Part shown: positions 50,401 to 57,216 of the stretch, piece after piece | Position numbering within the stretch: the stretch's first letter is position 1 | Layout: each line of letters opens with the position of its first letter | From: Thiorhodovibrio winogradskyi | GTDB taxonomy: Bacteria > Pseudomonadota > Gammaproteobacteria > Chromatiales > Chromatiaceae | Length of the DNA: 64,000 nucleotides | Reading direction: 5' to 3' | Assembly: GCF_036208045.1 (NCBI RefSeq) | Contig: NZ_CP121472.1 | Span: 4,723,531 to 4,787,530, forward strand | The notes under the pieces: model-generated | Told to the model about the DNA's origin: nothing | Database searches by the model: none | Seen by the model: the letters and a program-made list of their open reading frames with translations, nothing else | Made by a program: the position numbers and the translations under genes

Positions 50401-51509
50401 GTGCAATCCTCGGGAAAGCGCACCCGGAACTCGCAGGCAAAGCCCTGGGCGCTCGCCAAGGCATTCTCAAGCGCCTGCCCGAGCTGCGGATAATCACGGG
50501 AATCCACCCGCTGCTTGAACAGACTCCGCAGCGGCTGCTGGTGCATGTTGGCGCGCCAACCGATCAGGGACTCGACCTCTGGCGACCAGTCAACTCGCCC
50601 TGCCTTCAGATCACAGGACCAGAAGCCAATGCGGGCAAAGCCGCGCACCGCCTGCAATTCACTTTCGCGTAGCCGCAAATCGCCGAGCAGCGCATCAACC
50701 GCGGTGCCCAACGACTCCAGCTCATCGCCCAAGGTCGACGAAGACGCTGCTTGAGCGTCCGCACCCTGTCGCGCATGCGGACCCTCCCCCTGAACTGGCA
50801 CAGCGCCAACAATAGCCCCCAACCGCGCCCGCAGCTGGCTCAGGCGCCGCCCCAGCAGCATGTGCAGCAACAGGGCCATGGTGCTCAGCAAGAGCAACCA
50901 AAGACCCAACACCAGCGGCACCGCCGCCGCCCATTGACGCCTTACCACCTGTCGCACGCCCCGCGCCGAGACACTGAGCACGACATCCAAATCCGGCAGA
51001 GGCTGGGAATGACAGTGCCCGCAGGCGGCGGTGCGCGGGACTGGAATCGCGACGCGATAGAGTGACTCGGACTCAGGATGCTCGGCGCCACCTGTTGGCA
51101 GCGGCAAGTCACCAGGGGCAGGCCGCTCCTGGACATCTATATCCAGCGGCAACTCGGCGGGAAGTGACAGCACAGTGTCGGCATGAAGCCCAGCAAGCAG
51201 GGCATCGGGCATGAAGCCACCGGCCGCGGCGATGGCCCCATCCGCTTGGTCGGGCATGGATGACATGGCATCCGGCCCGTCGGACGCCCGCGGCCGATCA
51301 AGGGCATAGACATCCTGATGCAGACGCAGCATGCGCTCGCTCAGAACCTGGGCCTTGCCCGCCAGAGTCGCACGCAATTGGTGGTCGATCAGACGGTAAG
51401 CCCGATACTCAAAGACCGCGAAAGCAAGCGTCAACAGAAGAGCCACTAGCAGCCAGAGCTTGACCCAGAGCGGCACACCAGCTGTTGGAGGTTGGCGGGA
51501 GTTACTCAT
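47412..51509 (-). CDS. Membrane PAS/GGDEF/EAL cyclic-di-GMP protein with periplasmic c-heme motif
   Basis: Signalling protein of 1365 residues. Two helices (about 13-33 and 194-218) enclose a periplasmic domain with a CxxCH heme motif at 163-167 (ACGHCHSQPLPDLDVVLSV). A linker leads to several PAS domains (SFSDPETGRLIEVNPSFERITGYTREQA and others), one with a Cys-rich CHALLYGSDSPCAERARDCPL segment. The GGDEF domain has an intact LARLGGDEF but no RxxD inhibitory site at the expected place. The EAL domain keeps IEALVRW, SVNLSARQF, EITEST, VDDFGTGYSS, LKIDRSF and AEGIET, so both activities are plausible. The ATG at 51509 is chosen because the helix follows it. Confidence 0.9.
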   Translation of the reverse strand: MSNSRQPPTAGVPLWVKLWLLVALLLTLAFAVFEYRAYRLIDHQLRATLAGKAQVLSERMLRLHQDVYALDRPRASDGPDAMSSMPDQADGAIAAAGGFMPDALLAGLHADTVLSLPAELPLDIDVQERPAPGDLPLPTGGAEHPESESLYRVAIPVPRTAACGHCHSQPLPDLDVVLSVSARGVRQVVRRQWAAAVPLVLGLWLLLLSTMALLLHMLLGRRLSQLRARLGAIVGAVPVQGEGPHARQGADAQAASSSTLGDELESLGTAVDALLGDLRLRESELQAVRGFARIGFWSCDLKAGRVDWSPEVESLIGWRANMHQQPLRSLFKQRVDSRDYPQLGQALENALASAQGFACEFRVRFPEDCTTWLSATAEVLRDERGKPRHIRGMLQYIGERKEAESQRQEYVTLFERLFRATGTLMSFSDPETGRLIEVNPSFERITGYTREQAVGNSWSELGLTTADQREAMFEQLQRDGAVRNRHLSGHKSNGDCLELQYSGTLIEIDGHVRVLSMAEDITDLVRGEEALRRSEERLELAMRGSHDGLWDLNLQTHEVYFAPRWKEMLGYQDAELPNDMSTWRQLIEPESDKRAWALLDAVIAGNEPDFALDIRLRHKDGHWVDVLSRAHLVHNADGEPLRLVGTHTDVSPLKKALADVERERKRAADYLKVAGVVMVALDAQGRVTLINDKGCALLGRDQADILGRDWFEQFLPPSARAGMRASFERILQGDVELAEKNDGPIVSVDGNEHIISWRNNPLRDADGRIVGTLSSGLDVTERRRVEAELAQERSFLQHVIDGIDDPIMVIGEDYCLIRVNRAAARRAEARGLSLKDLTCHALLYGSDSPCAERARDCPLASVLKEHQPTKVVHLDESDSEESGEHSYEISASPLLDEHGQIVGIIEVARDISEQLAVAAELRRSELSVLRLSQYDLLTSLPNRLLFADRLSAGIAEARRRGASLAVMIVDLDRFKHINDSFDHHEGDEVLKSVASRLQQLVGEQETLARLGGDEFGIIPAPFHGKREPSGFAERIHEALQPPFMLHGQRVLVGASIGIALYPAQGNTADDLLRKADAALYSAKADGGKTSRFFTEELTADARDRLVLEASLQEALEREEFELHYQPQIDFRAGKVSGIEALVRWRHPRQGLIAPGRFIPLAEESGLINPLGDWVLRTACEQMQAWREAGVVAPEVMMSVNLSARQFEQVQLADKVLDILRHSGLAPAAVEIEITESTVMQSPRRSIDCLRQLRQAGVKIAVDDFGTGYSSMSYLKRLPLTKLKIDRSFVSDIPDDTNDVAIVRAIIALGTSLSLELLAEGIETQQQRDFLLQEGCQLGQGYLFAKPLSAEDFVRFAGDWVGAGQG

Positions 51510-51670
51510 TGCGTTAATGCAGCCATGGTGGTTGCATTCAAATGAGCGCCCCTCCCCACAGACGCCTGTCACTCATGAGACTGACCCGCGCGAGCGCCCA
51601 TAGGGCCTGGCTCGAGGTTGAGAAAACTGCGTGAAATCGACCAATCCTTCATGCCTACCTACATCCAGAT

Positions 51671-53155
51671 TCAATCATTGCCGCGCGACCATTTCTTATT
51701 GTCCGAGGCTTCTTCCTCGCGCATCGCGTCCAGACGCGCCTGCAGCCTGGAAGCGAGATGATAGTCCACTCCGGGCAAGCGCACGGCGAGCTCAAGCTGG
51801 CGAATCGCGGGCTCAAGGTCGCCCTGATAGTACAACTCCTCGGCACGATAGCCATAGGTTTTCGCTTTGTCACCCGAACGACCGGCGGCATCGGCCAGCA
51901 GGCCATGAATCTGCGTCACGGACGGGCGTCGGCGATGAAAAGCCTCGAGCAGACTCAGGGCGGCACCGACCTGACCCGCCTTCAGCAGGGCCTCGGCATG
52001 GATCCTGGCGATGGGCCAGTGATCGCCAAGCAGACCCTGGGCGCTTTTTAGGTTGCGGATGGCCCGCCCGAGTTGCCCATCTTGGATGTCGATGGTGGCA
52101 TCCAGCACCAGAAACTCGACCTGCGTCGGACGCGCTTGCAGTAAGCTCGCGGTCTGCTCGCGCGCACTGTCGAAACGCCCGGCCCTCACCAGCGCCAAGG
52201 CATAGCCATAGCGCTCAGCCAGCGCATTGCGATAGCGCCCATTGGCGAGCGTCGACTCGAAATGCTCCACCGCGCGCTGCGCGCCGGTGTAGCCGCGCTG
52301 GCGCAGGTTGGCGCGGGCGAGATGAAACTCCAGGCTGTCCGGGCGCTGGCGCAAGCCATATTGCTCGGCCCGCGCGAGCGCGTCGGCAATGCGGCTGGTG
52401 GTAACCGGATGCGTGCGCAAGAACTCCGGCGCGCTCTTATCATAATAACGGCCGCTACGCCCCAGGCTTTCAAAAAAACCCGGCATCGCAAAGGGATTGA
52501 ATCCCGCCTCGGCCAGAATATCAATACCAATGCGGTCGGCTTCCTGCTCGTTTTCGCGCGTGAAATTGATCTGGTTCTGGATGGCGACGGCTTGCACCCC
52601 GGCCATGGCCGCCATGCCCGCCTGGGAGTCGACCTGGCTGCCCAGCAATGCCGCGGCAATCAGCAGCGCGGTGGCTGGGACCGCCATGCGCTTCTGCGAC
52701 TCGAACGAGCGCATCAGATGCTTTTGGCTGACATGGGCAATCTCATGCGCCAGCACCGCGGCAAGTTCGCTCTCGGTCTCGGCCGCGAGCACCAAGCCCG
52801 CGAACACCCCGATTTGTCCCGAGGGGCCAGCAAAGGCATTGACCGTCGGCTGATTGATCAGGAAAAACCGATAGTCGCCGCCGACATGATTGTTCTGTAC
52901 CAACTCGCGCCCAAGCGACTGGATATAGTCGTCGAGCACTGGATCCTCGATCACCGGCAGTGCCTTGCGCACGCTTTTCATAAAGGCCCGCGCGAGTGAT
53001 CGTTGATCGGCCAACGACAGGACGGTATCAGCGGAGCTACCGAAATCCGGCAGACGGTAGGGATCGGCGACCAGCGGGTTGGCCGCGATCATGGTCACGA
53101 AGATAAGGCTCAACCAGAGGACGCGCATTGGTGTTTGCACAGGCAAATATCGCAT
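51671..53155 (-). CDS. BepA-like M48 metalloprotease with TPR tail
   Basis: Exported zinc metalloprotease of 494 residues that, by analogy with BepA, would assist or degrade outer-membrane proteins. A signal peptide (to about residue 30) precedes the M48 domain with HEIAH at 137-141 and ENEQEADRIGIDILAEAGFNP supplying the third ligand. The C-terminal half is made of TPR-like helices (LEFHLARANLRQRGYTGA ... AEELYYQGDLEPAIRQLELAVRL). A second in-frame ATG at 53128 would also leave a good signal peptide. Confidence 0.92.
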   Translation of the reverse strand: MRYLPVQTPMRVLWLSLIFVTMIAANPLVADPYRLPDFGSSADTVLSLADQRSLARAFMKSVRKALPVIEDPVLDDYIQSLGRELVQNNHVGGDYRFFLINQPTVNAFAGPSGQIGVFAGLVLAAETESELAAVLAHEIAHVSQKHLMRSFESQKRMAVPATALLIAAALLGSQVDSQAGMAAMAGVQAVAIQNQINFTRENEQEADRIGIDILAEAGFNPFAMPGFFESLGRSGRYYDKSAPEFLRTHPVTTSRIADALARAEQYGLRQRPDSLEFHLARANLRQRGYTGAQRAVEHFESTLANGRYRNALAERYGYALALVRAGRFDSAREQTASLLQARPTQVEFLVLDATIDIQDGQLGRAIRNLKSAQGLLGDHWPIARIHAEALLKAGQVGAALSLLEAFHRRRPSVTQIHGLLADAAGRSGDKAKTYGYRAEELYYQGDLEPAIRQLELAVRLPGVDYHLASRLQARLDAMREEEASDNKKWSRGND

Positions 53156-53284
53156 GTTGGAGCGGAATGCGGCGGCGCGGTTGGGGTCCGGCCGCTGTTT
53201 TCAAGGGCGACAGCTTCGCAAGCCGGGAATCTTAACGCAAGCCGAGTGCGGCATCGGGCCAGGAATCTCTCGCGGCCCTTGCTG

Positions 53285-53305
53285 CTAGTGGGTAGTGGCT
53301 AGTGG
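53285..53305. repeat. Heptanucleotide repeat (C/G)TAGTGG x3
   Basis: CTAGTGG, GTAGTGG and CTAGTGG follow without gaps just beyond the VWA gene stop codon. It is one transversion away from the CTATTGG array at 34881-34901. Confidence 0.85.
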
Positions 53306-53320
53306 TTGATGACCTTGTGA

Positions 53321-54634
53321 TCAATTCAGCGCAATCCGCTCTCCCCAGGGCACTGGCGAGCGCCCCTTGACCAGCCACAGCACCGGAAAGGCTGGAGCGG
53401 CAGGGGGAAAGACCCCTTGTGCATCGGTGAAATACAACAGCAGATCGGGCTGGCGATCGCGCCCGGCCAGCCAGTCGAACACCGGCACAAAGCTAGTGCC
53501 GCCCTGGCCATGCAGACGCTCCGGACGCTCAAAGCGCTCCCAGGGCTCGAACTCGAAAGGCGCGCCCGGACTCAGGGCCGCATCGCAGGGCAACAGGGTC
53601 ACGCGGGCACGCAGCTGGCCCTTGAGCGCGTCGATCTCGGCGATGAATTCCTCGATCTCCCCATCGCGAATGGAGCCCGAGGTATCCAGCCCAATCACCA
53701 GATCGAGCTGGTCGCTGCGCAGGCGCGGCAGGATGAAGTCCCCTTCGCGTCGCGACGGGCGAGCATAGCTGTAGTCATCGCGTGCCAGAGCGCTCAGGTA
53801 GCGCGCCAGCAGCATGCGCCAGGGCAGCCGCGGCTGCAGCAGGTGGTCGATCAGGCGGCGCAACTCGCCGCCGAGCTTGCCGGCTTGCATGGCCTGCTGC
53901 GCGGCGCCAGCCAGGCGCTGTTGCCACTGCACCCGCAGTTGCTCGCGCTCATCGGGCGTCAGGGGTAGCGGGGCGATCTGGCCATCGGGTGGCGCTGGCC
54001 CCTCACCACCGCTGGCGCCGACCTCGGCCCGCGGGGATTCGCCCTGGCCCATGCCACCGCGCTCCCCCTCACCCGACTCGCGCGCGCGGCTGCCCGCCGC
54101 CAGGTCGCGCTCGCTCAAGCTCTGCCCCTGGCTGCCCTGCTGGCTGTCGCTGTCCTGATCATAGGCATGGGTATCGAGCGTCTCGGACTGGTCGTTGTCA
54201 TCGATCAGCGGATAAATTTCCTCCGCCGTCATGCCCAGGTAGGCCGGCATGACCAGCGCATTGGGCGGCGGTTTGAGTCCCTCGTTGAGCAACAGCGGAT
54301 TGATCGCATAGTCGCAGGCCAGATCCCATTTGTGGCGCACCCGGTGCTGGCGACGCGCGAAATGCGACAGGGCACAATGCAGCGCCTCGTGCGCGAGCAT
54401 GAACTGGGTCTCGGCCAGACTGAGGGCAGCGATGTACTCGGGATTGAAATAAAAGGCCCGGGCGTCGGTGGCCGTGGTGGGGCACCAACCAGCATCGGCC
54501 GCGCGCAAGGGCAAGCGCAGCACCAGGGAGCCAAGAAAGGGCTTGTCGAGAATCAGTCGGGTGCGCGCGGCCGCGAGCTTGGTCTCGAGCGCGCTCAGAT
54601 CGGTGTCAGCTGTTCCTGCTCCGGGCTTCGTCAT
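53321..54634 (-). CDS. VWA-like protein with putative metallopeptidase N-domain (DUF2201 type)
   Basis: A 437-residue protein. The N-terminal part has a zincin-like HEALH within LAHEALHCALSHFARR, typical of DUF2201_N. A Ser/Gln/Glu-rich linker (about 160-225) leads to a VWA-like domain with DLVIGLDTSGSIRDGEIEEFI (a MIDAS-type DxSxS) and GQGGTSFVPVFDWL. It starts 8 bp after the AAA gene, so the pair probably works as a RavA-ViaA-like ATPase/VWA system. The substrate is unknown. Confidence 0.85.
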   Translation of the reverse strand: MTKPGAGTADTDLSALETKLAAARTRLILDKPFLGSLVLRLPLRAADAGWCPTTATDARAFYFNPEYIAALSLAETQFMLAHEALHCALSHFARRQHRVRHKWDLACDYAINPLLLNEGLKPPPNALVMPAYLGMTAEEIYPLIDDNDQSETLDTHAYDQDSDSQQGSQGQSLSERDLAAGSRARESGEGERGGMGQGESPRAEVGASGGEGPAPPDGQIAPLPLTPDEREQLRVQWQQRLAGAAQQAMQAGKLGGELRRLIDHLLQPRLPWRMLLARYLSALARDDYSYARPSRREGDFILPRLRSDQLDLVIGLDTSGSIRDGEIEEFIAEIDALKGQLRARVTLLPCDAALSPGAPFEFEPWERFERPERLHGQGGTSFVPVFDWLAGRDRQPDLLLYFTDAQGVFPPAAPAFPVLWLVKGRSPVPWGERIALN

Positions 54635-54642
54635 GACGCGGC

Positions 54643-55686
54643 TCAGTCAAACAGCATGACATCCGCCACCGCCCGCGCCCAGTCGGCGAACGCGGGCACG
54701 GCAAAGAGGTCATTCCCCAGGGCGCGATGCAAATCAGACACCAACATCACACCCATTTCGCGCTGACGGAAACGTCCGGCATAGGTCAGGATGTGACCGA
54801 TCGCGGTCGTGCCATCTTCCTCCCCGCGCGCCCGGATGGCACGCCCGACCAGCGCCGCCGCAACGGCGTATTGCAGGTCGATTTCCTCCGGCACCGGCAC
54901 CGACTCGCCGCGCACAATGGCATCCAGATCGGGCATCTGCTCCAGGCTGTTGACAAAGGCGGTCAGCTCAATGCCCGCGGCTGGCCCCACGCAGGCCTGC
55001 AGGCACCCTTGGAGGAGGTCCTGGTCGTGCTGAAACTTTTGCAACGCGCGATGGGCAAACTCCCAGGAGCGCGGCGTGGGAAAAGCGACCGGATTGTGCG
55101 CTGGGTCGAAATCAAACAACAGCTCCGGGCGAAAGCGCAAAAAGCCGATCACACGCGCGTCGATGCCAGCACAATAGGCCCAGCTGACCCAGTCGTCCAA
55201 ATGGGTCTCCACCTCGAAGTGGGAGAAGCGATTGGCCAGGGGCGCCGGCATGGCGTAGGTCACACCGCGATCGCCCTGACGGTTGCCGGCGGCGACAATG
55301 GCCCAGTGCTCCGGAACCTGATAGTCCCCCAGGCGGCGGTCAAGAATCAGCTGATAGGCCGCCGCCGACACCGAGGGCGGCGCCGAGGTGATTTCATCCA
55401 GAAACAAAATCCCCGAGCTGCCGTGGCGCGTGACATCCGGCAGCAGCGAGGGTACCGCCCACTCCACCCGCTCATCAACGCGAAAGGGAATCCCGCGCAA
55501 ATCGCTCGGTTCCATCTGCGACAGCCGAATGTCGATCATGGGCGCCTGGTGTCGCGCGGCAATCTGAGCCACCATCTGCGATTTACCCACGCCGGGCGGC
55601 CCCCAGAGCATGACCGGAGTGTGATGACCGGCGGTGGTACTGGAATATTCACGATCAAGAATTTTGAGCAGATGGGCAGGACGCAT
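54643..55686 (-). CDS. MoxR-like AAA+ ATPase (second of three)
   Basis: ATPase of 347 residues with Walker A MLWGPPGVGKSQMVAQIA, the MIDIRLSQMEPSDLRGIPF segment, Walker B GILFLDEITSAPPSVSAAAYQLI and sensor-like AAGNRQGDRGVTYAMPAPLANRF. It is upstream of, and probably functions with, the VWA-like protein. Confidence 0.9.
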   Translation of the reverse strand: MRPAHLLKILDREYSSTTAGHHTPVMLWGPPGVGKSQMVAQIAARHQAPMIDIRLSQMEPSDLRGIPFRVDERVEWAVPSLLPDVTRHGSSGILFLDEITSAPPSVSAAAYQLILDRRLGDYQVPEHWAIVAAGNRQGDRGVTYAMPAPLANRFSHFEVETHLDDWVSWAYCAGIDARVIGFLRFRPELLFDFDPAHNPVAFPTPRSWEFAHRALQKFQHDQDLLQGCLQACVGPAAGIELTAFVNSLEQMPDLDAIVRGESVPVPEEIDLQYAVAAALVGRAIRARGEEDGTTAIGHILTYAGRFRQREMGVMLVSDLHRALGNDLFAVPAFADWARAVADVMLFD

Positions 55687-55878
55687 AGGCGGACTCGGCT
55701 CGAGTTTGGTCGAATAAGGGCTGGTTAAAACGAACGGCGCGACAGCCCGAAGAGATTGGAGCGAGAAGCCAGCTTAACAAGGCGGGCGACACCATACCCC
55801 CGGAGTCAAGGCCGGTCGGAACAGGTTTCAGCTCTACCGCGACGAGGGCATCGGCTGAGGTGGATCACGCGGACCGAC

Positions 55879-56133
55879 ATGGGCGAGAGCCGCCACAAGG
55901 TCGTGACCAAGGGCAGCGCCCCTTGTCTCCTCACCTGCTCGGCGGTCAATTGGGTGGCGATTTTCGCCAACCCCGCGATTGACGGCATGGTTCTCGACTC
56001 GCCTGGGTGTCTGCATGAGAACCCTGGTCTCTTGTTGCGCGGCGATATGTTGATGGAAAATTACCTCCATCTGGTGGCATCATCGCCAAAGCTGCAAAAA
56101 GAGATCGGCGATTTCCCATCCTTCACCGCCCGA
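55879..56133 (+). pseudogene. Remnant of a REP-associated tyrosine (Y1) transposase
   Basis: Frame with the sequence KVVTKGSAPCLLTCSAVNW, FANPAIDGMVLDS, MLMENYLHLVASSPKLQKEIGDF and SFTAR, which matches the order of motifs in RAYT-type transposases (usually MENHLHLIA...KEIGRFKSFTAR). The first His of the HUH motif is Tyr here, part of the N-terminal region is shortened, and homology stops after about 85 residues. It lies in the 559-bp stretch between the AAA gene and the Uma2 gene; the rest of that stretch (55687-55878 and 56134-56245) shows no gene. Confidence 0.7.
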
Positions 56134-56245
56134 TCCCATGGCGACTGGCTCATCCCCCATCATCGTCAATGGGTTACGAACTTGCCACCTCCTGAGCAGA
56201 CACCTAGACTCTCGCCATGGCCCACTACTGATTGAGGTGCTTATC

Positions 56246-57115
56246 ATGTCAGCGCCCGCATTCGCCTTGGCCGACCCGCCCAAGGTCGATCCAGCCCCGA
56301 ATTTACCGGTCGATCCCCCCGAAGGCGCCCGCGTCAGCGAGATGGATTACTGGGCCCATTACTACGAGCACGAAAACGGCTACGAGTGGAACAACGGCCT
56401 TTTGGAGGTCAAGCCGGTGTCTGATGTCCTGACCTACCAGATTTATCAGTGGCTGCTTGGCTTGCTGCGGTGTTATCTCGAAACCCATCAGAATGCGCGA
56501 CTCACGGCGCTGGACATGGGTTTTCGCCTGGAGTTGTTGGGCAAGGTGACCATCCGCAAGCCGGATCTGGGACTGGTGCGTGATGACAATGCCGTGCCGC
56601 TGGAGGATCTCGACCGTTCCTACCACGGCACTTTCGATCTGTGCGTCGAAGCGCTGTCGGACAGCACAGCGGCGGAGATTCGCCGCGATACCGAGCAGAA
56701 GCGTCGCGAATACGAAGCCGTCGGCGTGCCCGAGTACTACATCCTCCACCACCAGCCACGTTGGCAGTTGTTCTACCGACGCAATGCCTCGGGTCGTTAT
56801 CAGCCCATGCCAAGGGAGGATGGCATCATCCGCTCCGCCATCCTGCCCGGCTTTCAGTTTCGCCTGGAGGATTTCACCCGCCGGCCGACGCTGGACGCCA
56901 TGATCGAAGATCCGATCTACGCAGCCTTCGTGCTGCCAAAGTGGCAGCGGGAACGCGCGGCCTGGACACGAGATCGCGAAGCGCTGGCGGCTGAGCGCGA
57001 GGCGCTGGCGGCTGAACGTGATGCACGTGAACAAGCCGAACGGATCGCCCAACAGGAACGCGCCGAAAAAGAGGCTCTGCTGGCCGAACTGGCCCGTATG
57101 CGCAACGGCGCCTGA
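56246..57115 (+). CDS. Uma2-family (DUF820) putative endonuclease
   Basis: A 289-residue protein with the PD-(D/E)xK-like Uma2 fold: YEWNNGLLEVKPVSD, VTIRKPDLGLVRDD, FDLCVEALSDSTAAEIRRDTEQKRREYEAVGVPEYYILH. The C-terminus is a charged coiled coil with the AL AAERE repeat (REALAAEREALAAERD). GAGG lies 8 nt before the ATG. These proteins are numerous in filamentous and phototrophic bacteria; their natural role is unknown. It is next to the transposase remnant. Confidence 0.85.
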   Translation: MSAPAFALADPPKVDPAPNLPVDPPEGARVSEMDYWAHYYEHENGYEWNNGLLEVKPVSDVLTYQIYQWLLGLLRCYLETHQNARLTALDMGFRLELLGKVTIRKPDLGLVRDDNAVPLEDLDRSYHGTFDLCVEALSDSTAAEIRRDTEQKRREYEAVGVPEYYILHHQPRWQLFYRRNASGRYQPMPREDGIIRSAILPGFQFRLEDFTRRPTLDAMIEDPIYAAFVLPKWQRERAAWTRDREALAAEREALAAERDAREQAERIAQQERAEKEALLAELARMRNGA

Positions 57116-57216
57116 ACGCCACACCAGCCGCCATCCGCACCGCGCCGTCGCCAACCAGGGTTTGCGCCGCCGGCGAGCGCCGGAGGCCTGGGTCTGGGAA
57201 AAATCGGGGCAAGCAA

